From Metaphire vulgaris (taxonomy: Eukaryota; Annelida; Clitellata; Crassiclitellata; Megascolecidae): a DNA stretch of 64,000 bases. Position 1 is the stretch's first letter. Every line of letters starts with the position of its first letter. Under the pieces are notes generated by a model. That model saw only the letters and a program-made list of their open reading frames with translations, had not been told where the DNA came from and ran no database searches. The translations under genes were made by a program, and so were the position numbers. Shown here in pieces: positions 26,121 to 39,452 of the stretch. Where the stretch lies: contig CM030870.1 in assembly GCA_018105865.1 (NCBI GenBank), positions 6,916,620 to 6,980,619 of the forward strand, read 5' to 3'.

Positions 26121-28855
26121 TACACTGAGTCTGATGAAAATGAGGACTGGAAAATGCAGGACTGAAAATGACGGACCAAATGAAAAATGCAGGACTGGAA
26201 AATGACAGACCAAATCTCAAAAATGCAGGACTGGAGGACTATTCAGGACTGGAAAATGAAACTCAGGACTGGAAAATGAAGGACTGGAAATTGCAGGACT
26301 GGAAAATGCAGGACTGGAAAATGACGGACCAAATTATCAAATTAGTACTGACAAATGTGAGGAAGAATATGCTGCAGCCGACACAATAGCAGAATAGATA
26401 ACTTGCCAGCTGAGCCAGTGACAGCCCAGAGTTTTGATTTTGACTAGTTGCCCCCGCGTGCAAAGCGTCGCAAAATTCCTTGAATTTTGTAACACTGGCC
26501 TTGCAGAAATGTCAACATTGTCCGCTTTGTCGGACTCAATTACAATGGTTATGCACAATATAATTAGTAGGTCCTTTTCAGACTTGTAGTTTAAGTTGCT
26601 CAACATTTAATTTTTTTGCCTTGTTCATTGTCAACTTCACATTGACAAACACTGTATGTCGATGCTTTACATATTTTTTCAAGACTTATACTGTTATTAG
26701 CTTTACTTGTTGTTTTTTGTTTTTGCCTTTTCATTGCTAACTTCAGATGTAAAACCACTTTGTGTCGATGCTTGATTAACCTAACTTGAGGCAGTCGTTA
26801 GTTACATTGACCTTCCTTTGTCTGTTATAAAGTTTTTACGAAGTTCAATAATTACAACAAATAAACAGCTTATCTTATTTATATTTACATTGATAATGAT
26901 AACACAGTTGATAACAGTTTCCTTTTATAGATCATTTATAAAGAAATTAGGAATTACATTTTCACTCCCTGCGATTTGGTCTTCATTTTCCAGTCCTGCA
27001 TTTTCACCCCTTGCGATTTGGTCCTTCATTTTCCAGTCCTGCATTTTCACCCCCTGCGATTTGGTCCTTCATTTTCCAGTCCTGCATTTTCACCCCCTGC
27101 GATTTGGTCCTTCATTTTCCAGTCCTGCATTTTCACCCCCTGAAATTTAGTCCGTCATTTTCCAGTCCTGCATTTTCCAGTTATTCACATTTTTTGGTCC
27201 GTCATTTTCCAGTCCTGCATTTTCAGCGCTCCCTTCATTTCCAACTCAACCCTACATATATCAAATTACTGTGAATGTAAGCTCAATATTACACAAACAG
27301 AATAGATTCTTGAACGTGACATTGTTAACGTTTGACTGTACGAAAAATTCAGACAAATAATACCGTAAGAATAAATTCACAGCTCTACATCGTCAAAAAA
27401 TTTTTATGAAAATGTTACCAAAGTAATTTCTCACCGATTTTTTTCATCCTCTCATAAAAAGACCCGCAATTCAGCATTAATTCAGACCTGCTTCATTCAT
27501 ACATTGGGCGACCATTGGTCACCGCGTCCTTACCACAACCTCTGCAGCTGACGGTAAGTCTCGAGAATTTCTTGCTTCAACTACGACCGTTGGCAGTACA
27601 ATAAAAAAGTGACACACGCACACCTTGATCAGTTGTATTTTGTGCAAATCAGTCAAAAAAATCAACGGGTTCTACCTAAAAATTTTTACCACAGAATATT
27701 TTACAACAATTTTTTCCATTCAGGATATGGATACACAATTTGAAAAACCTTCAGAATTTTCCCAAAACTTGTTATAACATTTTTCATGCAATCAATGATG
27801 ACAACAGTGACAGCAATTACAAAAATTACTATAGAAAAAGCATCGCATAGCCAATAGTACAACTGTAGCAAGGTGGAGATGATGATGATAATGATTTTCA
27901 CAATGTTCAAATGATTGGCTCACAACCAGGGGGCGTAGATAATGGGAGAACTGCAGGGGGACAGTCCCACCCAATAATTAGTGATGGTGCATATAATATC
28001 ATTTATCCTCCCCCAATGTTTTGTGCTTCTGTTTCCAAAAAAGTCTGACAAGCAAAAAAGGTCATCACTAGAGTTCTAAACATATTTAAAACATTTATGG
28101 ATAAGTGAGAATACTTTTAAACAATTATTCTGTTCACCCTCCCCCCAATGCTGATGGCAGGAATGCACTTCTACTCACAACTATGGGTTACAAAACTCTA
28201 GTTTTTGATGAAATGTAAAATAAAATAAACAGAATAAACATGTATGATGGCAGGTGTATATTTGGCCACTCACTCACCTGAGTGCCAATGGTTATTTTTG
28301 CATCGGGCGGTTGTCGAACGAATCGACGGACATAGAATGCGACAAAACCTCAAGTTCAGCAAATAGCGATGTATCGTTGGTCATCGGAATGGCTCCCACC
28401 ATGGCCGCCGACATCGAGATACTCTCCAATTTTGTCAATAGCTGCATGTTAATGTCTTCCAGACGCTGATACTCAGACTCGTAATGCCGCGCCTTGAATG
28501 TGCAAACAACCACAGTGCTCAACTGTAAAATAAAATTATAAAATAGGTTTCAAATTGTGTTAAATTGTCACGTAAAATTTCAAATGTGTTCAAAATTGTA
28601 CGCAAAATAGTTTTCAAATGTACGTAAAATAGTGCTCAATTGTACGCAAAATAGTGTTCAATTGTACGTAAAATAGTGTTCAATTGTACGTAAAATAGTG
28701 CTTAATTGTACATAAAATAGTGCTTAATTGTATGTAAATAGTGCTCAATTGTATGTAAAATCATTGCAATACATCACCAAAGCTAATGACATTATTGCAT
28801 TTGCTGTCATTAGTGCATTTGCTGCTTTGCATATATTTGCACTCTAGAACTGTTC

Positions 28856-28917
<62 letters not shown>

Positions 28918-30549
28918 GCTATAAAATAAATATAAATTATAACAGAACAGAAGCTATTCCAACTCAAAATATCATTGAAAATGTAAGCATAAGCATAATA
29001 TCCAAGTAGTAAATTATATCTGCCATTGCAAATGCTTTATAGAACTGTGGTTAAAATAAGAAAAACAAAGCATACATCTACCTGCTGAGCCCGGGATGTA
29101 TACATATGCCCTTTGTTCTAAGGGCTGTAACACAGTAATTGACCCAGCCAGAAAAAATGGGCCGACACTGAACGTGTTAAAGATGTTCTTGCTTCAAGAC
29201 AATGAATGTCTGTAAGTTAGAAAGGAAACGAACTACTGGTGCTTAAGTATCGATTTCTTACTTTATTTTCCAGGGAGAGATTTTCCTTTTCCAGTATCTG
29301 AACCCTTTCCTGCGCCTGGTCGAGTTCCACGGTCAGCAGACGGCACTCATCCATCTTCAGTTTTATGCGATTTTCCATCTCCTTCTTTAACTCCGTCATC
29401 TGGAAAAATGCCAGACTCATAACTAAGAGTGGTTATTCGTTAGAAAAACAGCATATAAAAAAGATAACATAAGAGACACAACCAAAATACAGTAGAACTT
29501 CATCACAGCGTACTTAGCGGGTCTGTAAAATTGAGTATGCTATATCCAATACGATCCAATACAGTAGCGCACCACATGGGACCATACATTGCGGCACATT
29601 ATAACCGAGGATGTGCTATAACTGAGTTCATTATAATGAGTTCTGCTGTGCAGTATAAGAATTGTCTTTTTATCCATTGCAAATAATAACAATGTAGACA
29701 TTAAATTGTCAAATGAATATCAAGATAATTTGCTAACTATCCATCCAAATATGACATCCAAGCCAAATAAATAACTCATAACTAGAATTTAACTTATAAG
29801 CGTATTTAACAGACACACAAAGAAAACACCAAAATAACGTGCAAATAAACAAACATTATTGAAGACCAGCGTGCCATAATCCAAAAGACAAGAGAAAATA
29901 TACAAATGTATACAAGTACAATCTTCTTTCAAAACAAATTTGCTTAAAGTAAACATGCAAGTGATAATGAATGAGGTTTGTAGACCCATAATCCAACCCT
30001 GGACATAAGCAGACTGGCTAGAGGCAAGTCATGCCATAATTATGGCATCATATTTATAAGACAAATCAAACGCCATGAATAAACCTAAGAGGTGGACAAC
30101 TTCTTTCATCAGTGGACCACATGTTGAAAAATTTTCGATACACCGGGCCGTACGAACCAAATTAGGCATCTCAAGCTTTCTGATGGGCTGAAAATGCCTA
30201 AAGCATTATTAGCCGTGCTTGTTATGACATAACTCTTACAGACATATTACATATTTCCTATTATATAGTATAAAACAAACTCTTAATCTCTGTCCTTACT
30301 ATTCACATGCATTCGTGTTCAATGAGACTGCTGTGGTCTACTGAAATTGTTCACTAATTGTCTGAAATCTGGCTCTAATTCTGAAGTACAAATTCTTATA
30401 AAGGACTGCAGGTTAACATCAGTCAAGGTTGAATGCAGCATCGGCTTATTTCAAAATTCAAGCCTGCTCACTAATGTATGTTGAACCAAACATCACAAGT
30501 AGCTCATAGTCTTCAATGAAAGGTGATGCCAATATGTCAAACTTAAATC

Positions 30550-30590
<41 letters not shown>

Positions 30591-32633
30591 TCATAACCAC
30601 AATTCAAATCTAACAAGATACAACTGCAAAAGAGCTTCCAAAGTTTAAACCAAGATCTAATGATTTAAAACGTGCATAAACTAATTAATAACAGATTCAA
30701 CTCAAAACTCATCAAACCACACACCATCAATAATATAACCATTAGCAAATGCACACAAGTAATTAATGCCCAGTTCCATTAATAAACATAACTAAACTAC
30801 TACACCCACTATGTGCCATTATTAACATTCCCCCATCCATCCATCATAGTGACAATATAATTATGTAATCCATACTTGCATGGTATGGAACTGCATGGAT
30901 GGAAATTACTGTCCAAACAGCCTTTTAATAAGATTTTATACAAAGAAGCATAACCACCCATGTGCTGTGCAAATGGTACATTAGACATGTACGTATTCAC
31001 AGTGCAAGCACATTATGTGAGACAATGTAGAGTACTATCCAGTTGAAAACTGTAGCAAAAGCAAAGACAGAAATGCTTCAACAACGAAAATTGTGTAGCC
31101 TATAAATAAAAACATAGCCTGTTGGCCCCAAAAACATCATGATTGAAAAGAGAGATGCCTGTAATAGTCTATGAAGGGGGATAAAATAAACTTAAATGCA
31201 GTTATACAATTTATGAGATAAAGATAATCAGAGGATATGAAATTTCAAAGAGGACTGACTCATTTTATTACTACAAAATTAATGTATGAAGATTTGAAAT
31301 ATAAACTTTTGCTTAAGAACAAAAGAAAAACCTAAAATGCATGGCTAAGCTATACACTTCACACATAAGCCTGTAATGTTCATTCAATAAGCTGCAAATG
31401 TAACGTAATGTAATATTTACACAATGCCTCTTTTGAAAAATCGCTTAGAATCGCTCATGCTGCTGCGGTCTTCAAAGACAGGCTTATAAGCATTGGTTCC
31501 CCAGTTCGATAAATCACATATGTACAAAATCCCTTGAGCTTCAATATAACGGGGTTCTACTGTAATGCCCATGGTATCAGCCAATGATAAAAAGAAACCA
31601 AGTTGAACCAGAACAAGGTTAAGTCAATGTTTTAACCTGAGGCTGACCAACAATGTGGCTCATGAAAAATTTGAAAAAATAAACATTTGAAAAAATACGC
31701 AGATCAACAATTGGCAAAAAATTAATCAATCAATATAAAAAATTAAATATATAAAAACATTAAGAGTGAGAAACTTCACGGAGCTCCCGTATTTCAGCCT
31801 CAGTCTACCACCTAATCCTACCACCTAATAATACAATAAGTAATAAAATTATTATAACTTCAATAATATTGATTCAATGCAGATGATGCAGTGCATTGAA
31901 CAGTGTTGTTTATTGCTCTTTCCTAGTCAAAGTACTTAAAGTATAGCTCTAGCCATAATAATTCATGAACTGGACCGTGGAGCGGGTGCATTGAAAAACA
32001 ATCTCCCGTATTTCAGTTTGGACATCTGGCAGTCTCTTAAGAGTCAAATCAAATTCTGCTTTTCAGAAAGAAACGCAGCAAAATCAAGGCAACCAAAACC
32101 ATCTCCACACAATTTAAAAACCCATTGACCAGCCAATACAACAGTCAGGATTCAGAAATACAACAGGCAAATGCTGAGACAATCTAGTTGGTGCTAAAAC
32201 ACCGAAGTTTAAATATACACAACAGATAATAATAATAAACGTGATTCAATAGTTACATTTTCCTTTTCAAGATGCACAAGAAATAAAAACAAGATTAACT
32301 AACTGATTAATTATCTTAGTCTTAAACAATCATTGCATAATAGAAAAAGAACAACTTACAGTACCAATATTTTGAAAAAAATACTCGAAAGAAAATATTA
32401 AAAAAGAATTGTAGCACTGAATTGCAGGTAGCAGAAGTGGTGGTACAAGTGAGTAGCAGAAGCAGTGGCGCCGAAGTACAAAGGAGTAGCAGTGATGGTA
32501 CAGAAGTAAACTGACTAGCAATGGAGTAGTAGAACAAGTGAGTAGCAGCAGTGGTACAGTATTACAATTGCTAAAAATTCCAAGATCTCTACAAAATTGT
32601 AAAACTTAAATAATTCAAGAGGATGGTAGGTCA

Positions 32634-32690
<57 letters not shown>

Positions 32691-32724
32691 CAGAGATAGA
32701 GACAGACAGACAGAGACAGAGAAG

Positions 32725-32755
<31 letters not shown>

Positions 32756-34868
32756 ATCTTTGATATATTGATACCTCATCATGCAGGGCATCAAACTCCT
32801 TGATACTATCATCATATGAAGTTCCACTCTCTGAAACCTGTAAACGCAAAGATCCAATTTCTGTCCTCACCTCCTCCTCCATCATAGAAGCCTGGACAAT
32901 AAACACCAAGCGAGGCAGAAATCAGCTCCAAGGAAAAATACCCGACATTCAATTAAAAATACCTTTTACAGCACCAGAAGCATGGCAAAGATCAAAACAA
33001 TACAAAATCAGTATACGAAATATCACCTCATGCAACATTCACTGTACACTTTAGGCAAAACTACTGCACACAAAATAATAACCAATGTTCATGCATAAAA
33101 TATCAGGCAAGTCAGGTCAGGTCTTGGTTCTCCAGCTGTGTCCAGCTATTGACTTCTCCATGATATTTCTCCAAAGTTCTCTGTCCTTTGCTATTTCTTC
33201 CAAGGTCATTCGGTATCTTCCGTTGAGTTTTCTGTCGAGGTTCGGTCCTGCCGTGCTCAGATCCTCTTCCAATCCATCCATCAAAAAATAAGCCATTAAT
33301 AAAAGTTTGCAAATTAACTAAGCGCATTACACGTAAGCACATCGTTAATTAGTAGTTCTCTCAGCTGCATTTTGAGTACATATAATCCACGTTCCGTGAA
33401 GAAAAACAAGCGACTATTTGTAGGAAACTCGACGCCTACATGCAAGACCTGATCGGCAAGTCGCTCGTTCTGGATCGTCAGCTCCTGAATCGTATCGAGG
33501 TTTCCCTTCTCTCGCTGTCTGATGCGCTTCAGCTCTTCCTCGTGTTGCCGCTGTAGATCGGCGATGTCGCTACGCAGGTCGTGGACAACCGTTTCATTCT
33601 CCAACTTCGACGTCTCCAGCTGCAACTTCAGTCTATGATGCTTCTGATTCGACTCCTGCAGGTTGAGTACAATTTCAACAATCAATCAATGAATGAATCA
33701 ATCAATTATTAAATCAATCAAAATCAATCAATCAGTTAGATATTATGGCTATAAGCTCTGAAGCTGCTAGTGAGGTGTCACGCTTATTTTGGAATCAATA
33801 CTTGCTTAGGCGTAGTTCCTCCTGTCTCCATTGGGTGACTTAAACAAGTTAGTTCAGAAAAATTCCACCTGGAGCGAGAATATTTTTTCCACCTGGAGCG
33901 AGAGAATGTAGGATTCATATTAGTGAATGGTCTCAAGTTTCAAGCAGAGGCATCATCCCCCACCCAAAAAAATTTTTGGCTAATGTATGCAACTTAATGA
34001 AGCGTAATAGTTGAGAGTCTTTTCCTGTTTTGCTTGTCAGGGTTTTTCAGGACTTGTGGTGCATTTTTCGGACTATCACAGACATCGAGGACAATGACCC
34101 TTTTTTGTTTGTCAGGATTTTTCGAAGTTGAGGGTGCCATTGAGACACCTTGTTGTCCCGGGCGCCGGAAACCCTTGCTATGCCACTGGGCATTGACCTT
34201 TTAGAATTTTGTTGCTTGTCAGATTTTTTCGCATCAGGAATGGGCATCCCCCTAAAAATTTGTTGCACGATGCCACTAGTTTTAAGTACTGTAAGTCACT
34301 AAAAGATTTCTATTGCAAAATTCTTATAACTTTCTATGCATGATATTATGAATTCTGTATCAATCATCAATGATGTGGGGCAGGAAAATGTTATATTAGT
34401 TTTATATAAGATATATTTATATTTTCATAAAATTCAATCAAACATCCATCTTACCTTATACTTCAATAAAATAGTAATGTAATGTAATAAAGGGCTTATA
34501 TAGCACCTCTTATACTACTACTCAGAGGTGCTCAATAGTCATCCATTATGCTACTAGTGATTTCAAGGTACTACTGAGAGAACCCAAAGTTGACAGAACA
34601 TGAGGTTGACAAAATTCAAAATTACCTCCAGCTTGTCGTGGTAATCTTGAGTAACCACTTCAATTCTATGCTTCAGTTCCTCATTTTCCTGAAGTAGAAC
34701 GTTTCCAAGTTCAGCGGCAAGTTCAAGGTCGCGTTCCTTCTTGGACAACTGTTGGAAAATGTCAAACGGTTCTGATGTTGTCTGTTCCAGTTGCTTCTCC
34801 AGGAAGCCAAAGTGATTTTCTCGTGCCTCTTCTGACGGCGATGTAGTTGTATCCAACGACATCTTCAT
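22332..34868 (-). CDS. BICDL1: BICD-family-like cargo adaptor 1 (BICDR-type coiled-coil protein)
   Basis: Family role: a coiled-coil adaptor that links dynein/dynactin to Rab6-type secretory vesicles in the cytoplasm. Minus-strand exons: 34868-34626, 33655-33440, 32891-32775, 29399-29262, 28522-28278, 27580-27534, 24905-24725, 24101-23968 and 22458-22332. Diagnostic matches to vertebrate BICDL1, in order: KKERDLELAAELGNVLLQEN (the conserved N-terminal adaptor helix), IQNERLADQVLHAS, AQERVQILEKEN, DTSLFAELE, ILETYRQLQRLW, QERDLL then RKERDEAVE, and a basic C-terminus RKRFSLKWS. Nearly all of it is heptad-rich. Length is about 482 residues against about 573 in human. The exon at 28522-28278 needs one extra A in the run at 28295-28299 to stay open to its strong gtgagt donor. 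Acceptors at 24905 and 22458 were chosen because the AG just upstream gives a stop. A short exon could be missing near either place. Confidence 0.82.
22649..22728 (+). mobile_element. TTAA palindromic MITE, copy 7
   Basis: 80 bp, complete, in a BICDL1 intron. Confidence 0.88.
23169..23465. mobile_element. hAT/Charlie-like non-autonomous element resembling vertebrate URR1
   Basis: The element begins CAGCGGTTCTCAACC and ends with GTTGAGAACGCTG, its imperfect inverse. It is flanked by 8-bp duplications atctaaca (23161-23168) and ctctaaca (23466-23473), one mismatch. Inside it reads tgctgcgaccccttcaatt, gtgacccccaacggtaaaa and cgacccccttggggtcgcga, in the order I remember for rodent URR1-type hAT elements. 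It lies in a BICDL1 intron. Confidence 0.8.
25723..27342. repeat. Compound repeat: outer inverted ends, direct repeats, and two inverted minisatellite arrays
   Basis: Outer ends are loosely inverted (agtcaaaccctgttaatgtc at about 25723; the complement of gttaacgtttgact at about 27328-27341). A 56-bp direct repeat (attactgtgaatg...) occurs at about 25801-25856 and 27266-27321. Between them are two minisatellite arrays built on ggactggaaaatgcaggact and ggaccaaat. The first reads on the plus strand (about 26140-26335), the second on the minus strand (about 26945-27230). A GAT microsatellite is at about 26082-26118. The short ORFs across the arrays are repeat artefacts. Confidence 0.6.
28561..28760. 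repeat. Tandem repeat of about 22 bp in a BICDL1 intron
   Basis: Eight or more degenerate copies of a unit like tgtacgtaaaatagtgttca lie directly upstream (transcript sense) of the acceptor for the exon at 28522. On the minus strand the unit reads ATTTTACGTACAATTGAGCA, close to the acceptor junction itself (ATTTTACAG|TTGAGCACT). Confidence 0.75.
28858..28916. repeat. AAT microsatellite
   Basis: About 57 bp of AAT triplets in a BICDL1 intron. Confidence 0.95.
29490..29652. mobile_element. Mariner-like MITE, second copy
   Basis: Begins tacagtagaacttcatcac and ends ttcattataatgagttctgctgt, related to 17474-17592. In a BICDL1 intron. Confidence 0.65.
30551..30590. repeat. ATT microsatellite
   Basis: About 13 ATT triplets in a BICDL1 intron. 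Confidence 0.9.
32638..32756. repeat. GA/CT dinucleotide repeat beside a splice donor
   Basis: A GA tract with GACA interruptions starts about 18 nt inside the intron after the BICDL1 exon ending at 32775. In the transcript it is a long CU tract immediately downstream of the donor. Confidence 0.85.
33112..33292 (-). mobile_element. LINE fragment: C-terminal end of a reverse-transcriptase ORF
   Basis: The minus strand reads EEDLSTAGPNLDRKLNGRYR, then [17 protein letters not shown] and a stop after HSWRTKT. The KDRELWR motif is typical of the last residues of many LINE ORF2 proteins. The same ending is at about 9060-9200. Only the 3' end is present, as expected for a 5'-truncated insertion in a BICDL1 intron. 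Confidence 0.7.
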
Positions 34869-34872
34869 CAAC

Positions 34873-36319
34873 ACTGCAGTTGGCAAATAAGAGGTAATGA
34901 ATAAAAAGACACAATCTACAGATGAAAAAGACAACAGCTGCCCTGTATCTGGCAAATTATCTGTGCACAAAGAGTGTTAAACTTTCATCTTTGGTCTATT
35001 AAATTAATCAATATAATCCCAGCTACGGTCTGTCTAGCAAGACATACTAATGTTAATACTGGACCAAATATTAATCCAAATTAAGAGGGTATTCACTATT
35101 CACCATATGCCTAACAGAATATACTGTGAAGCAAATTCTACAAAAACAGACATTTTAATCCCCAAAGTCACTTAAATGCTGACAATAAATAAATGAATAA
35201 TAATAGCAAAAATTATATTTCACTGAGATTTAACACCAGATTAATAGACGCAGCTGTATGGCTGGGTATTAAACCGCAATTTCGACTGCTCCTGCGATAA
35301 TTCACGGCAAATATTTTTAGATTATATTTATTTTATCAAATAAACGATTAAATCCGAAATTACTGAACGAAAGACGATGAAATCGATTGCCACTTTGCCA
35401 CACAGTCGATGCTTTAGTACTTAAATGTCGACGCCATTTTGGCTCAGCTGCAAACTAGCGAAAGCCTCTGGACCTAAGATTCTATGGAAACGCGACCATT
35501 ATTAATAAGCGAATACGTTGACTAACGAAGAATTTTTGTTTACAGTACTGGGCACTGTAGATTGTAGACAGCTTACACTGTAAGATTTCTGCTGTTGACA
35601 CTATTTATGCAAATTAAATTAAGAAACAGTTTCGCTATTCTTCTGTAGCCTTAGTTTCAAGCTGCAAGTCATTCAAATCTTCTGCCGTTTTTGTTATAAA
35701 TACGTGAGGTTCCTAATAAGTAGAATTAGCAAGATTACATGGCTTTCGTTCAGAAAATTCTGAACTGACAAATTGAACTGCATTTAGACTATTTTAAAGC
35801 CTAAACACTTAGTTTGTTAATCTACCTGATTCTACAATTATTGACAACCATATGTTACGATAAGTAGTCTTTTGATATTATATTTATTATAAATATTTTT
35901 ACGCAATTGTAACTTTGGTAAACAAAAACCTTGGAGAAATGTTAAAACGAACATTTTTGATTTTGCGGAATTTTTAAGTTTTTTATACAGGTGATTAAAG
36001 TGTAATGAAATACAAAGTGTTTTAATATGTGAGGTTACACCATAGAGGGTACCTCTATGGTTACACTGTATTTGATTACCCACGTGGATATTAATAAAAT
36101 GCAATTTATATAGAGCTGTCGTATTATCCGCTATTCCAGCTAGTCCTTTACACCGATATTCTTTGCTTCGCCTTCTCTAAATAGCTTTAATATCTTAACT
36201 CTATCACTATTCCTAAGTCTTTTTTAAAACATTGTTTGCTCATTATGGTTGTCTATTCGATACGTCGACCTAGTATCGAAAAAGGTATCAAAATTTTGTG
36301 CGCCTGTTGTAGCTAATTC
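34873..36319. promoter_or_regulatory. Shared upstream region of BICDL1-like and C18orf21-like genes
   Basis: The first coding exons are divergent with 1.45 kb between the start codons. The exon holding the BICDL1-like start appears to begin after ctgcag (acceptor at 34874-34875), so a 5' UTR exon should lie further right, perhaps near 35400-35480 where the sequence is more GC-rich. No other coding exon is recognised. A bidirectional promoter is inferred from geometry only. Confidence 0.4.
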
Positions 36320-39300
36320 ATGGAAGACGAGGAGTCGAAATCGAATCAAATGACGGTGACGAAGCTGATTCTTGCCGCTGATCACTATGCCACAGTGTGT
36401 CCAGCCATTGCTAGGCACTACATGTGAGATCTAGATTAATATTTAATTACTTTAATTTTAGAGTAAACATACTTGTGAACAAGGGTTGCAATTACTGTTA
36501 TAGTTGTATACAACTAGAAAAGATAGGAATTCGAGGACAGTGTAAAGCTCAGGCGAGTTTAGATCTTCATCTTCCAGTTGTGTCCTGCCATAGATAATGC
36601 CTCTGATTCCCTCTTCGACCAGCATTCTTGATTCTTTGACAGTTTTCTCAGGCATTGATCATTGCCATGCAATTGTTTTTCCATAAATACTTATTTGGAC
36701 CTTCTCTTTGGAATTCATCCTTCCACTGTCTACACATTGGTCAAATAACAAATTCTGAGTCACAATTTCCTTCCATTATTGCAACTTCTCCTCAAGTTTT
36801 TCTTCCTAAACTGAAATAATTTCTCTTCAAGAAATCATTTCCTCCATAGCAGTGATATCGCAAGCACTGCCTCTTTGGATTAAATGACCCTGCATGATTG
36901 ACCACACCTTTGACTATAGCTACTTCATTCCGAGATGAAGCGCATAGGAATAAGGAGCTACTTCGGTGCTGCTGCTTTTGAAAGTGCTATATAAATTAAC
37001 GAGATTTTACTTACCGGTACTTCTCTATCATCTGCCCGTCGTATTTGCTGTCTTCGCTGAATTCTTCTGCTGTTCAATTGCCATCTACACATCTGCTTGA
37101 CATTCTGACTGTCGTTCATTCTTCATAAGCTGAATGTGAAATTGGTTTACCGAAATAGAGAAAAATTATGTAAAATGTTGTGTTTTCAGTATTTTTGTTC
37201 ATGCCCACTGCAAACCTTATAGCTGGTGTGCCCAGGGTTCCACAATGGGGGACACCATAGTCTATACCTGTAGGCAGGGCCACCAAGAGAAATTCTGGGC
37301 CCCTGGGCAGAGTAGTTGCGGGGCCTCTTAGAAAGTTTAAAAACTGGTGACAACCTTTTTTGCTTGTAGGCATCAGCAGGCAAATGCCTTTGATGGGTCC
37401 CCATTTGCCTTCTACCTTTCAATGTTTATAGAATTAGTGACTCTAACCCTAACCTAACACACTCAGGCCTTCTACTGATTGCCAGGCCCTGGGCATTTGC
37501 CTCCTTCTGCCCCCTCTTGGCATCCCTGCCTGTTGGCAATTTTGGGGCTTATCCACCACAGCACATCCGCAATATTGTAGGATGTGTCATTAGCTCCCCT
37601 AGTGGGACCTGGGGCAGAGTTCAGTCTACAAAATTACTGTAGTTTAACCCCTTAGCTGGGCAACTATTTGCAACTCAATGTAAAATGGACGAGCATTACT
37701 CGGGGCGCCAAGTTAACGGGTTAAGAGCTCAAGGCATTGGGGGCAATCTCATGCTCAATCTTGACCCAAATAAGTTGGCCCCTCTTGACTATGTTGATGG
37801 CTAATGGGATGACCTTAAGGTATTCTTAAAATTTGATTCTTTGTTTTTCAGGGATCAGGCTGAAGAAATGAAGCTAAAGATAGGTAACTTATATAATAAA
37901 AATCTATATAATTTCACCTCTGGATTTATTTAATCTTTCTTGAGTATTATTTTTTTATTATTATGTAATAAGCAAAAAATTTGTTATGTGCCATAATACA
38001 TAATGTCAGGAGGAGGGGGCATTTTAATGAGTCCAGCTATACAAAAATAACAAAGTCCTTCCCATGCTCCTACCGGGGAAGGCAGGGTTCATAGGATGGT
38101 GCTGATCTCCGTTTCCAAGGCCCTCGGCCAGATATGCAGTGCTAAACATACGAGACCAGTATATTGTGTACTGTGCCTGTTTGGCTCACTGCTACTCACC
38201 TGCCACTGCCATCTGGTGAGTGAAAGCTGAGTAAACCTTAGGGCTCGTGTGGGTATTGAACCTGCGACCTTTGCATCTCCACACCACTGCTGTTACCACT
38301 CTGCTACAGCCACCAAGTGAACTCTATAGGGAGTCTAAAGACGTTGTCAATTATGGTGTAAATTCTGACCAAACCAAGTTCATAATGCATGAGTAATAGG
38401 TGGGTGCAGTGGGTATATGAAAAGTTTTGACATGAAAGGAATGATTTACTTCTGCATTGACTTTCAGGACTCCTAATTCCAGTCAAGCCACGTTATTAGT
38501 TTCAGAATGATGTCTGGATTATGAAGGCTTTTGAGATGATATGAGGCTATTTGGCCTGTTTTAACTTGACAAATATTTTCAACTTGCAGGTACCGCTGCT
38601 TCTCCGAGAACTCAAATCTGTGAATTTTGTAAAACTATCTGGAGACCTGGAAACCATCGAGTTCTTCTGATTCCACGAATGCAGCTCACGAAATCAATCA
38701 CAAAAATTTTGAAGCACCAAAAAAGTGGCGATAAGATCGGGAAACTTAAAGAAAGGCTGTTGTCATTATATTTGGATGGAAGAAATCGACAAGTTAGTAT
38801 TAATTTCTTTCTAATATATACAGTACAATAGCACATGATTTAAATATGAAGCAAAAAGGCAAAAATATAAAATGTATAAACCATTTATTAGTTTAAAATG
38901 TTTAAGTCACAGTCTTTAAACAGTAAATTTGCTTGTTAATAAATTTAGGGTCTGTGTGTTTGGTTATTTGCATGTATAAAAATCTGGAAATTCCTCTCAA
39001 AATTAGGTGGCAGGCTGAAATTAACAGGCTGAAATTCCCACTGACAGCTTTTTGCTCTTTAAGTTTTGTTTGTTGAAGTTTAATTATTGGGATATTTTCA
39101 TGTCTGGCAGTGTGTTGTGCAATTAATCCTAGTATTAAAGTCATGTTGCTCATTGCCTCATGCTTAAATAGAAACAAGATTATTACTATTATTATGGTAC
39201 TATTATTATGGTATTACTTATATTGTACCATTTAGGTCATAATTTGTTCAGTGTGTAAGAAAAGAACCAAGATACTGGCTGCAGTTCGACCATCAACTCA

Positions 39301-39395
39301 AGCTATAACTAAAGGTGTGCATTTTTGAATGCTGAATAATTTGAATTTGGATATTGCTCAAGCAGTAGTTATTTACGTTTGTTACCCATTATTAC

Positions 39396-39452
<57 letters not shown>

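Noticed and set aside
26168..27274. Short ORFs rich in DWKM or FIFQSCIFTP repeats
   Set aside because: Translations of the two inverted minisatellite arrays.
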